From contig JAHAYB010000388.1 of the NCBI GenBank assembly GCA_018384835.1, forward strand, positions 1 through 7,836: a stretch of DNA of 7,836 bases, given 5' to 3'. Every line of letters begins with the position of its first letter. The first letter of the stretch is position 1. Under the pieces are notes generated by a model, which saw nothing but the letters and a program-made list of their open reading frames with translations, searched no databases and had not been told where the DNA came from. Both the position numbers and the translations under genes were made by a program. Positions 1 through 6,342 of the stretch are shown here, piece by piece. The DNA is from Comamonas sp. (GTDB lineage: Bacteria; Pseudomonadota; Gammaproteobacteria; Burkholderiales; Burkholderiaceae_C).

Positions 1-1041
1 TGGGTGCGCGATGCCAAGTCCAGCCAATGGGGGCTGTTTGCCGAAATGACCTGGCAGCAGCGCCCCGACAGCCGCTGGGTGGGCGGCCTGCGTCTGGACC
101 GCGTCCAGGCATGGCGCTATCCGGCCATGCAGACCGACATGCACGGCGGGGGCATGCACGACATGCACAGCATGGAGGGGGGCGGCATGCACGGTATGCA
201 CGGCGGCATGGCGGGCATGGCCGCCACCCCCATGCCTGCCGCCGCGAGCCGCAACCACCGCAGCCGCACCCTGCCCGCAGGCTTTGTGCGTTGGGAGCAC
301 CTGGGGGCCAACGGCAGCAGCGCCTATGTCGGGCTGGGCCATGTGCAGCGCTTTCCCGACTATTGGGAGCTGATTTCCCCTGGCAACAGCGCCGCCGACC
401 AGGGCAATGCCTTTGCCACGCTGCGCCCGGAGAAAACCACGCAACTGGATATCGGGCTGAACTGGAAAGGGGCAGAGCAGGGCCAGCAGCTCTGGGCCTC
501 GGCCTATTTAGGGCATGTGCAGGATTACATCCTGTTCGACTACACCGACATGGCTTCCCACGTCGGCAACGTGAATGCCCGCACCGCCGGTTTCGAGCTG
601 GGAGCCAGCCAGCGCCTGAGTACGGCCTGGACGGTGCAAGGCACGCTGGCCTATAGCTGGGGGCGCAACACCAGCGAAGACCGCCCCCTGCCACAGATGC
701 CACCGCTGGAAGCCCGCCTGGGGCTGGACTACGCCCAGGGCGGCTGGAGCGCCGGGGCGCTGTGGCGCTTGGTGGCCGCCCAGCACCGCCACGCCAGCGG
801 CCAGGGCAATGTGGTGGGGCGCGACCTGGGAGCCAGCGGCGGCTTTGGCGTGCTCTCGCTGCACGCGGGCTACCGGGTGAATGCCCACCTGAAATGGGCC
901 GTGGGCATCGACAACCTGCTGGACAAAACCTATGCCGAGCACCTGAACCTGGCGGGCAATGCCGGGTTTGGCTACCCCGGCAACCAGCGCATCCACGAAC
1001 CGGGCCGCACCCTGTGGCTGCGTGCGGATGTGCAGTTTTGA
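1..1041 (+). CDS. TonB-dependent copper receptor (OprC/NosA-like), C-terminal part
   Basis: Outer-membrane beta-barrel receptor, probably for copper or a copper complex, powered by TonB. The reading frame is open from base 1, so the N-terminus, the plug domain and the early barrel lie outside the window; 346 codons are visible. The barrel's last strands are clear: a PEKTTQLDIGLNW segment near residue 146, the NLLDKTYAEHL motif near residue 312 that is typical of TonB receptor C-termini, and a terminal aromatic residue (VQF) as expected for outer-membrane barrels. Residues 43-78 are very rich in Met and His (10 Met and 5 His in 36 residues, mostly as MH pairs), which fits Cu(I)/Cu(II) capture and is the main reason for calling copper as the substrate. 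The segment is probably an extracellular loop, which is inference. The gene ends 61 bp from a convergent kinase gene. It appears more GC-rich than the genes to its right. Another metal as substrate cannot be excluded. Confidence 0.87.
   Translation, partial: WVRDAKSSQWGLFAEMTWQQRPDSRWVGGLRLDRVQAWRYPAMQTDMHGGGMHDMHSMEGGGMHGMHGGMAGMAATPMPAAASRNHRSRTLPAGFVRWEHLGANGSSAYVGLGHVQRFPDYWELISPGNSAADQGNAFATLRPEKTTQLDIGLNWKGAEQGQQLWASAYLGHVQDYILFDYTDMASHVGNVNARTAGFELGASQRLSTAWTVQGTLAYSWGRNTSEDRPLPQMPPLEARLGLDYAQGGWSAGALWRLVAAQHRHASGQGNVVGRDLGASGGFGVLSLHAGYRVNAHLKWAVGIDNLLDKTYAEHLNLAGNAGFGYPGNQRIHEPGRTLWLRADVQF
127..234 (+). other. Met/His-rich putative copper-binding segment of the receptor
   Basis: This 36-codon stretch encodes repeated MHG, MHD and MHS steps with Gly spacers, giving 10 Met and 5 His. 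Its DNA contains several near-copies of GGCATGCACG, so it probably grew by short tandem duplication. Met/His clusters of this kind are known in periplasmic and outer-membrane copper-handling proteins. Binding itself is inferred from composition only. Confidence 0.7.
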
Positions 1042-1073
1042 GGGCGTGAATACGTTCTGAGGTTGCCCCTGTA

Positions 1074-1094
1074 CAGCGCCCGCAGCGGGCGCTG
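1074..1094. terminator. Stem-loop between convergent genes, possible bidirectional terminator
   Basis: A perfect 9-bp GC-rich inverted repeat, CAGCGCCCG and CGGGCGCTG, with a 3-nt CAG loop lies in the 61-bp gap between the copper receptor (stop at 1041) and the histidine kinase (stop at 1103). Placement between two converging genes suits a two-way terminator. However, neither side carries a T-run, so it does not meet the usual intrinsic terminator pattern. It may only stabilise the 3' ends, or be an intergenic repeat. Confidence 0.4.
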
Positions 1095-1102
1095 GCCGGG
1101 GC

Positions 1103-1888
1103 TTATTCCGCCGCAGGGCAGGCGCTGGCCCCCGGCCAATCCAGCGTCACCACGCAGCCCAGGCCCGGCTGGGCGCTGATGGCCAGCTGTGCCCCCTGGC
1201 GCAGCGCCAGGGTTTGCGCCAGGGCTAGGCCGCAGCCCAGGCCGGGGAATTCGCTGTCGCGGTGCATGCGGGTAAAGGGCTGGCCCAGTTGAGCGGCGGC
1301 TTGGTTAGGCTCAAAGCCCACGCCGTTGTCGTGCAGGCTGATATGCCATTGCCCGCCTTGCTGGTGGGCGTTGAGCTGGATATGCGGCCGAGCCTGGGGG
1401 GCGGAGAATTTGCCCGCGTTATCTAGCAGAGCGTGTATGAGCTGGCCTAGGGCTTGGGGGTCTGCTTGCAGAGTGATAGCGGTATTGGAGGCGTTAGGCC
1501 ACTGCAATTGCGCTTGGGGGTATTGGGCTTGCAGTGTTTGCCACTGGGCTTGGCAGGTGGCCAGTAAATCGACAGTTTGCAGTTGCAAAGGCTGGCGGGC
1601 GGCGCGGGAGAGGGTGGTGAGCGCCTCCACCATCTGCGCCATGCGCTGGGCGGCTTCCTGCATATATCGGCCAAACTCCAGGGCATCGGCAGCGGCCTCT
1701 TGCTGTTGGGGGGCTGCGCCTTGCGCCAGGGTTTGTACGGCCTCGGTCAGCAAGGGGGCAAAGGACTGGAGGTGGCGCAGCGGTGCGCGCAAGTCATGGG
1801 CTATGGCCCGTAGCAAGGCATCGTGCTGTTGGCGCAGCAGAGCCAGTTCCTGAGTGGGAGTCATGGGGCTGGCGGGCTGCTGCGGCAT
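1103..1888 (-). CDS. Soluble sensor-less histidine kinase (HisKA + HATPase_c)
   Basis: A 261-residue protein consisting almost only of a histidine kinase catalytic core. Residues about 20-95 form the dimerisation domain, with the H-box AIAHDLRAPLRHLQSF and the probable phosphorylated His31. This HDLRAPL form is common in phytochrome-type and PAS-linked kinases. The ATPase domain follows: N-box HALLDNAGKF (Asn157), G1 box DNGVGF (187-192), F-box Phe205 and G2 box GLGCGLALA (216-224). All expected catalytic residues are present, so it should be active. There is no membrane segment, signal peptide, PAS, GAF or HAMP region, so input must come through a partner or the short N-terminus. The sequence is unusually rich in Gln and Ala. 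The start is supported by an AGGAAG ribosome-binding site. It lies 15 nt behind glmU and is probably co-transcribed with it. No response regulator is visible, so its target is unknown. Confidence 0.85.
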   Translation of the reverse strand: MPQQPASPMTPTQELALLRQQHDALLRAIAHDLRAPLRHLQSFAPLLTEAVQTLAQGAAPQQQEAAADALEFGRYMQEAAQRMAQMVEALTTLSRAARQPLQLQTVDLLATCQAQWQTLQAQYPQAQLQWPNASNTAITLQADPQALGQLIHALLDNAGKFSAPQARPHIQLNAHQQGGQWHISLHDNGVGFEPNQAAAQLGQPFTRMHRDSEFPGLGCGLALAQTLALRQGAQLAISAQPGLGCVVTLDWPGASACPAAE

Positions 1889-1894
1889 GGCGTG

Positions 1895-1900
1895 CTTCCT
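1895..1900 (-). promoter_or_regulatory. Ribosome-binding site of the histidine kinase gene
   Basis: AGGAAG lies 6 nt before the ATG at 1888 and just after the glmU stop codon (1906-1904). It supports the first Met over a later in-frame Met at residue 9. It also means the kinase can be translated from the glmU transcript by ribosomes finishing glmU or by fresh initiation. Confidence 0.65.
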
Positions 1901-1903
1901 TTT

Positions 1904-3337
1904 TTAGGCTTTGGGCTGTTTGACCGGGCGTGCCCAGTTTTCTTTGGCTAGTTGCTTGGCACGGGTCACGCTCAGGGACTGGGGCGGGGTGCTTTTGGTG
2001 ATGGTGGAGCCTGCGCCCACCGTGCCGCCCGCGCCAATCGTGACGGGCGCGACCAGCACGCAATTGCTGCCCACATGTACGTCGGCCTCAATCACGGTGC
2101 GGTGCTTGTTTGCGCCGTCGTAATTGGCGGTGATGCTGCCTGCGCCGTAGTTAACGCGCTCGCCTACATCGGCATCGCCCAGATAGGCCAAATGGTTGGC
2201 CTTAGCGCCAGCGGCTAGGCGAGAGTTTTTTACCTCCACAAAGTTACCGATATGCACCTCGCGTCCCAACTCTGCACCGGGGCGCAGACGGGCGAAGGGG
2301 CCAATCAATGCGGCTTCGCCCACTTGTGCGCCCAGCTTTTCCCCGTCGATATGGGTGAAGGGGTGAATCACCGCACCTGCGCCAATCACGGCGTTGCTGA
2401 TGTGGCAGTAAGCGCCAATCTGTGCGCCTGCGCCAATTTCTACGTGGCCGCTAAAGATGCAGCCCAAGTCAATTTCTACGTCCTGAGCGCATACCAGCGC
2501 GGCGCTTTGGCCGTTGGCGTGGTCGCGTAGCTCGAAGCGGGCGGGGTCGGCTAGGCGCACGCCTTGCTCCATGAGCCGCTGGGCTTGGCGCAGTTGGTGG
2601 GCGCGTTCTAGTTCGGCCAGTTGCGCGGGGCTGTTTACGCCTGCCACTTGCACGGCATCATCAATGCAGTGCGCGACAACAGATGTACCCGCTTGCACGG
2701 CTTTGGCGACGACATCGGTCAGGTAGAACTCGCCTTGGGCGTTGCGGTTATCCAGTTGCGCCAGCCAGGGTTTGAGCAAGCGGCTAGGCACGGCCATGAT
2801 GCCGCTATAGACCTCGTGAATGGCGCGTTCGGCTTCGTTGGCATCTTTTTGCTCGACGATGCGCTGCACTTGCCCCTCCGTACCGCGCACGATGCGGCCA
2901 TAGCCCGTGGGGTCGGGCAGGCGCACGGTGAGCAGCGCCAGCTTGTCGCCCCCAGCCGCATCAATCAAGGCTTGCAGGGTGGTGGCTTGGGTCAGCGGCA
3001 CGTCGCCAGAGAGCACGATAGCTAGCCCATCGTCCGCCAGCACGGGCACGGCCTGTTGCACGGCGTGGCCGGTTCCTAGCTGAGGTTCTTGGCGCACGCA
3101 TTGCACTTGGGCGGGGGCGGGTGTGTGCTTGGCCAGTTGGGTAATCGCCTGTTCTACAGATTCTGCTTGGTGGCCGGTAATGACGATGGCGCTGCGGGCC
3201 TGCAATTGGGCAGCAGTGGCCAGCACATGACCGAGCAGCGGGCGGCCAGCCAGTTTTTGCAGCACCTTGGGATGGGCGCTTTTCATGCGCGTGCCCTTGC
3301 CAGCGGCCATGATGAGGATGTCCAGGGGGAGGCTCAT
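1904..3337 (-). CDS. glmU: Bifunctional GlcN-1-P acetyltransferase / GlcNAc-1-P uridyltransferase
   Basis: Cytoplasmic enzyme that makes UDP-GlcNAc from glucosamine-1-phosphate, acetyl-CoA and UTP, feeding peptidoglycan and LPS synthesis. The N-terminal half is the uridyltransferase: the AAGKGTRM nucleotide loop (residues 11-18), Lys24, QLGTGHA (86-92), SGDVPL (110-115), TGYGRIVR (144-151) and GEFYLTD (202-208). The C-terminal half is a left-handed beta-helix acetyltransferase with hexapeptide repeats, containing NHLAYLGD (His382, matching the catalytic His of the family) and VNYGAGSITANYDG. At 477 residues it is slightly longer than the E. coli enzyme. The frame is open upstream to a TTG at 3379 that overlaps the tyrS stop, but homology begins at MSLPLDILIMAAGKG, so the ATG at 3337 is chosen. 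No clear ribosome-binding site precedes it, so translation may be coupled to tyrS, 38 nt upstream. glmS, a frequent neighbour of glmU, does not follow; a histidine kinase does. Confidence 0.96.
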   Translation of the reverse strand: MSLPLDILIMAAGKGTRMKSAHPKVLQKLAGRPLLGHVLATAAQLQARSAIVITGHQAESVEQAITQLAKHTPAPAQVQCVRQEPQLGTGHAVQQAVPVLADDGLAIVLSGDVPLTQATTLQALIDAAGGDKLALLTVRLPDPTGYGRIVRGTEGQVQRIVEQKDANEAERAIHEVYSGIMAVPSRLLKPWLAQLDNRNAQGEFYLTDVVAKAVQAGTSVVAHCIDDAVQVAGVNSPAQLAELERAHQLRQAQRLMEQGVRLADPARFELRDHANGQSAALVCAQDVEIDLGCIFSGHVEIGAGAQIGAYCHISNAVIGAGAVIHPFTHIDGEKLGAQVGEAALIGPFARLRPGAELGREVHIGNFVEVKNSRLAAGAKANHLAYLGDADVGERVNYGAGSITANYDGANKHRTVIEADVHVGSNCVLVAPVTIGAGGTVGAGSTITKSTPPQSLSVTRAKQLAKENWARPVKQPKA

Positions 3338-3339
3338 GG

Positions 3340-3376
3340 TGTAGTCGTTCGTGTATGTAGTCGTATGCACTCGTAT
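3340..3376. repeat. Short direct repeats in the tyrS-glmU junction
   Basis: TGTAGTCGT occurs at 3340-3348 and again at 3356-3364 (16-bp period), and TCGTAT occurs at 3361-3366 and 3371-3376. Together they cover nearly all of the 38-nt gap between tyrS and glmU. The repeats are certain. A role, for example as a regulator site or just a trace of local duplication that displaced the glmU ribosome-binding site, is only a guess. Confidence 0.5.
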
Positions 3377-4611
3377 CAAGACAGGGTGACGCGGGCGAAC
3401 TTGCGCTTGCCCACTTGCAGCACATAGGTTCCGGCGTTGAGCTTCAAGGCGCGGTCGGTGACGACGCTGCCATCGACGCGCACGCCGTTGCCGTCAATCA
3501 GGCGGTTGGCCTCGCCATTGGAAGCGGCCAGACCTGCTTGTCTGAGCAGATTGGCAATGCCAGCAGGTGCGCCGTCTAGCGATAACTCAGGAATGTCGTC
3601 GGGGATGCCGCCTTTGCTGCGCAGAATGAAGTCTTGCTCTGCCGCATCCGCCAGTGCCGCGCTGTGAAAGCGGGTGGTGATTTCCTTGGCCAGCATGACT
3701 TTGGCATCTTTGGGGTTGCGTCCGCCTGCAACCTCGGCTTTCAGGGCGGCAATGGCTTCCAGACTCTGGAAGGACAGCAGGGTGAACCAGTCCCACATGA
3801 GGTCGTCAGAGATGGACAAAATTTTGGCAAACATGGTGTTCGCGTCCTCGGTAATGCCCACGTAGTTGTGCTTGGACTTGGACATTTTGTGTACCCCGTC
3901 CAGCCCTACCAGCAGCGGCATGGTGAGCACGCATTGCGGCTCCTGGCCGTGTTCCTGCTGCAAATGGCGACCCATCATCAGGTTGAACTTTTGGTCGGTG
4001 CCGCCCAGTTCCAAGTCGGCCTTGAGCGCTACCGAATCGTAGCCTTGCAGCAGCGGGTACAAAAATTCGTGCAGGCTGATGGAGTTGCCTTCGGTAAAGC
4101 GGGTGTGGAAGTCGTTGCGCTCCATCATGCGGGCGACGGTGTATTTCGCCGCCAGTTGAATCATGCCGCGCGCGCCCAGCGCGTCGTTCCATTCGCTGTT
4201 GTAGCGCACCTCGGTTTTGGCGGGGTCCAGCACTTTGGCGGCTTGGGTGTAATAGGTTTCGGCGTTGGCCTTGATTTCCTCGGCAGTCAGCGGCGGACGG
4301 GTGCTGTCGCGGCCGGAGGGGTCGCCAATCAGGGTGGTGAAGTCGCCAATCAGAAAAATGACGGTATGCCCCAAATCCTGCAACTGGCGCATTTTGTTCA
4401 GCACCACGGTGTGCCCCAAGTGGATGTCGGGCGCGGTGGGGTCTAGCCCCAGCTTGATACGCAAGGGCTGGCCAGTGGCGGCGCTGCGGGCGAGTTTTTG
4501 CACCCACTCGTCTTGGGGCAGCAGCTCGTCCGTGCCGCGCAGGGATACGGCCAGAGCCTGTTGTACGGCATCAGTGATGGGGTATTGAGGGGCGGGGGTA
4601 GAGGGGTTCAT
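3376..4611 (-). CDS. tyrS: Tyrosyl-tRNA synthetase
   Basis: Class I aminoacyl-tRNA synthetase that charges tRNA-Tyr with tyrosine in the cytoplasm. The Rossmann catalytic domain carries the HIGH-type motif HLGH (residues 64-67), the [13 protein letters not shown] stretch (89-101), GGTDQKFN (203-210) and the KMSKS loop (242-246). The exact KMSKS places it in the TyrZ-like branch rather than the E. coli TyrS branch, whose loop reads differently. Residues about 345-411 form a C-terminal S4 RNA-binding domain. The length of 411 fits the family. The ATG at 4611 is the natural start, though no good ribosome-binding site is visible. It is the first gene of the leftward tyrS-glmU-kinase block and is divergent from the M23 peptidase. 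I see no T-box leader in the 254 bp upstream, as expected for a proteobacterium. Confidence 0.96.
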   Translation of the reverse strand: MNPSTPAPQYPITDAVQQALAVSLRGTDELLPQDEWVQKLARSAATGQPLRIKLGLDPTAPDIHLGHTVVLNKMRQLQDLGHTVIFLIGDFTTLIGDPSGRDSTRPPLTAEEIKANAETYYTQAAKVLDPAKTEVRYNSEWNDALGARGMIQLAAKYTVARMMERNDFHTRFTEGNSISLHEFLYPLLQGYDSVALKADLELGGTDQKFNLMMGRHLQQEHGQEPQCVLTMPLLVGLDGVHKMSKSKHNYVGITEDANTMFAKILSISDDLMWDWFTLLSFQSLEAIAALKAEVAGGRNPKDAKVMLAKEITTRFHSAALADAAEQDFILRSKGGIPDDIPELSLDGAPAGIANLLRQAGLAASNGEANRLIDGNGVRVDGSVVTDRALKLNAGTYVLQVGKRKFARVTLS

Positions 4612-4628
4612 AAAATAGTTATCTAGGG

Positions 4629-4634
4629 TTTATA
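4629..4634 (-). promoter_or_regulatory. Possible -10 box for tyrS
   Basis: On the minus strand TATAAA matches the sigma-70 -10 consensus at 5 of 6 positions, but it would leave a leader of only about 10 nt before the tyrS ATG and has no good -35 box at 17 bp. A second candidate, TAAAAT at 4699-4694, gives a longer leader but also lacks a convincing -35. The choice is open. Confidence 0.2.
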
Positions 4635-4723
4635 CGGTATTCAACACAAAGGCGCTGGATACACTTTGCGGGTTTTTTCAGCACAAACGGGTAATTTTAG
4701 ACAGCTTCAATTTTTGACTCTAA

Positions 4724-4764
4724 ACAAAGCTGCGTTTTAACAATTCAAAGACAATTGGCTTTGT
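4724..4764. repeat. Nested inverted and direct repeats, candidate operator
   Basis: ACAAAGC (4724-4730) pairs perfectly with GCTTTGT (4758-4764), and inside it CAATT (4741-4745) pairs with AATTG (4753-4757). ACAATT is also directly repeated at 4740-4745 and 4751-4756, an 11-bp step of about one helical turn. The element abuts the candidate -10 box of the M23 gene, where a regulator could act. The symmetry is seen; regulator binding is inferred. Confidence 0.35.
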
Positions 4765-4773
4765 GTGCATAAT
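4744..4773 (+). promoter_or_regulatory. Possible promoter of the M23 peptidase gene
   Basis: TTCAAA (4744-4749, 4 of 6 to the -35 consensus) and CATAAT (4768-4773, 5 of 6 to the -10 consensus) are separated by 18 bp. This would give a leader of roughly 85 nt before the GTG at 4866. A better -35-like box, TTGACT at 4714-4719, has only a poor -10 partner. Confidence 0.3.
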
Positions 4774-4865
4774 GCCCCCGAAAGTTGCTATCTCGCACTT
4801 GGCTCCTTCGCCTTTTGAGCTAGCACGCTTGCTGTATTTGTTTCGCCGCCTCGAAAAGTTTTGCC

Positions 4866-6239
4866 GTGAATTTTCGCCCTGCCCTCACTCGCCACGCCCA
4901 GCGCTTGGCCTTCCTCCTACAGCACCATCCCAAACGTTTTTCGACTGCCCTTGCCGCCTTGTTACTAGGTGGCACGGGCGCAGCGTTTGCTGTGGCCTCT
5001 TTCAACCCCCTGGCTGATGCCGATGCGCTGCAAGCACCAGCGCCTACCCAGCGCACGGTCAATGTGCCCGTGCCGTCTTTGGTTGGTGAGAGCAGCTTAG
5101 GCGAGCTCATGGAGAACAACCAGTTCTCCTTGCACCGCACGGGCTACACCTCGGGCAACGACACCATTGACTCCCTATTTCAGCGCCTTGGCGTTGCCGA
5201 CCCCGAGGCTGCCGCCTTCTTGCGCGGTAACGACTTGGCACGCCAGCATTTGCTGGGGCGCGGCGGGCGGCGGATATCGGCCATTACCACCAACGAGCAC
5301 CAGCTTGAGCAACTGGTTGCACGCTGGGTCAATGACGACAATAGCGGCCACTTTCAGCGCCTGACCCTAGAGCGCGATGCACAAGGGCAGTGGCAAACCA
5401 CGATTACCAGCGCCCCGCTAACGGTGAACACCCGCATGGCGGGGGGCATTATCCAAAGCTCGCTATTTGCCGCCACAGATGCGGCCAGCATCCCCGATGC
5501 GGTGGCGACGCAGATTGCCGATATTTTTCCGGAAATTAACTTTCGCCGCCTCTACAAGGGCGACAGCTTCACCTTCCTCTACGAGACGCTAGAGGGCGAT
5601 GATGAACCCCTGCGCTCAGGCCGCGTACTGGCCGCCCAATTCAACAACCGTGGCAAAACCTACGAGGCCATGTGGTTTGCCGAGCCAGGCAAGCGCGGCT
5701 CTTACTACGCCATGGATGGCTCTAGCCTGCGCCGCGCTTATCTGCATTCGCCCGTGGCATTTACCCGCATTAGCAGCACCTTCAGCAACCGCCTGCACCC
5801 CATCCACAAAACTTGGCGCAAGCACTTGGGCACCGACTTTGCCGCCCCCACAGGCACGCCCGTGCGTACCGTGGGCGATGGCGTGGTGGAGTTTGCCGGC
5901 TGGCAAAACGGCTACGGCAACGTGGTTTTCGTCAAACACGACAACACCAGCCACGTTACCGTTTATGCCCACCTGAGCCGCATTGATGTCAGAGTAGGCC
6001 AAAAACTAGACCAGGGCGATAACCTGGGAGCCGTAGGCTCTACCGGCTGGTCCACCGGGCCGCATTTGCACTTTGAATTTCGCGTCAACGGTGTCCACCA
6101 AGACCCACAAACCATCATCGCCGCCAATGCCGACACCCCCATGACAGAGCGGATGAAAAAGAACTTCCACAGCAAAGCCGACCAGTGGCGCGAGCAACTG
6201 AGCTACGCCGCCCTCATTCACCAAGCCAGCGCCCAATAA
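4866..6239 (+). CDS. Membrane-anchored M23 family peptidoglycan endopeptidase (MepM-like)
   Basis: Zinc metalloendopeptidase that cuts peptide cross-links of peptidoglycan in the periplasm, as in MepM/ShyA-type enzymes. Residues about 24-46 are a single hydrophobic segment after a basic N-terminus (signal anchor or signal peptide). Residues about 95-300 correspond to the N-terminal regulatory/OapA-LysM-like domains, including FRRLYKGDSFTFLYE (227-241) and DGSSLRRAYLHSPVAFTRIS (284-303). The M23 domain follows with the HxxxD zinc motif (His320, Asp324), His369 in YAHLS, and HLH (His400, His402). All expected metal and catalytic residues are present, so it should be active. Length is 457. The only start compatible with the signal segment is GTG, because a TAG stop lies in frame at 4821-4823 and no ATG lies between; the ribosome-binding site is weak. 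It precedes anmK, another cell-wall gene, but an intrinsic terminator lies between them. The exact bond cut cannot be told from sequence. Confidence 0.93.
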   Translation: MNFRPALTRHAQRLAFLLQHHPKRFSTALAALLLGGTGAAFAVASFNPLADADALQAPAPTQRTVNVPVPSLVGESSLGELMENNQFSLHRTGYTSGNDTIDSLFQRLGVADPEAAAFLRGNDLARQHLLGRGGRRISAITTNEHQLEQLVARWVNDDNSGHFQRLTLERDAQGQWQTTITSAPLTVNTRMAGGIIQSSLFAATDAASIPDAVATQIADIFPEINFRRLYKGDSFTFLYETLEGDDEPLRSGRVLAAQFNNRGKTYEAMWFAEPGKRGSYYAMDGSSLRRAYLHSPVAFTRISSTFSNRLHPIHKTWRKHLGTDFAAPTGTPVRTVGDGVVEFAGWQNGYGNVVFVKHDNTSHVTVYAHLSRIDVRVGQKLDQGDNLGAVGSTGWSTGPHLHFEFRVNGVHQDPQTIIAANADTPMTERMKKNFHSKADQWREQLSYAALIHQASAQ

Positions 6240-6274
6240 AAGCCCTGCACTTGTTGCCCTGCGCCTCCCCCCCC

Positions 6275-6303
6275 AAGGCTCTGACCGGTTCAGAGCCTTT
6301 TTT
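6275..6303 (+). terminator. Rho-independent terminator after the M23 peptidase gene
   Basis: AAGGCTCTGA (6275-6284) pairs perfectly with TCAGAGCCTT (6290-6299) around a 5-nt CCGGT loop, followed by a run of T to 6303. It begins 35 nt after the M23 stop codon. It is the strongest terminator in the window and should largely separate the M23 gene from anmK, which then needs read-through or a promoter of its own. A run of eight C precedes the stem. Confidence 0.85.
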
Positions 6304-6342
6304 ATGCTCCCCACACCAACCACACCCACCTACACCATATTT

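Larger units (their letters stand above)
4612..4865. promoter_or_regulatory. Divergent promoter region of tyrS and the M23 peptidase gene
   Basis: A 254-bp spacer, clearly more AT-rich than the genes around it, separates the divergent starts, so promoters for both directions must lie here unless one transcript reads through. It holds nested repeats (4724-4764) and possible -10 boxes for each direction. I see no tRNA, terminator or credible small gene in it. Confidence 0.65.

Noticed and set aside
117..311. Minus-strand open frame rich in Met, Cys and Pro opposite the receptor's Met/His segment.
   Set aside because: Its odd composition is simply the reverse complement of the repeated ATGCAC codons. 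It has no ribosome-binding site or family motif and lies wholly inside a well supported gene.
508..996. A 162-codon minus-strand open frame inside the copper receptor gene.
   Set aside because: It lies opposite a clear TonB receptor sequence in GC-rich DNA, where antisense frames stay open by chance. No motif is recognised.
1904..3379. Longer GlmU with a 14-residue N-terminal extension from TTG at 3379.
   Set aside because: The extension is not part of the family and starts on a rare codon. The conserved N-terminus begins shortly after the ATG at 3337. Kept only as a finding about possible coupling.
3634..4446. A 270-codon plus-strand open frame opposite tyrS.
   Set aside because: It overlaps the catalytic region of tyrS, which carries all family motifs. 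Its length comes from few stop codons on the complementary strand, and its composition (many Gly, Val, His, Gln) is not that of a known family.
4763..5017. An 84-codon plus-strand open frame starting in the divergent spacer.
   Set aside because: It overlaps the signal-anchor region of the M23 peptidase by about 150 nt in another frame, starts on GTG without a ribosome-binding site, and has no recognisable feature.
6267..6274. Run of eight C before the M23 terminator, considered as a phase-variation tract.
   Set aside because: It lies after the M23 stop and before the terminator, in no reading frame and not between promoter boxes. A length change would have no clear effect.
6304..6342. Upstream ATG adding 13 residues to AnmK.
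   Set aside because: It directly follows the terminator T-run, so there is no room for a ribosome-binding site, and it encodes a Pro/Thr-rich leader not seen in the family.
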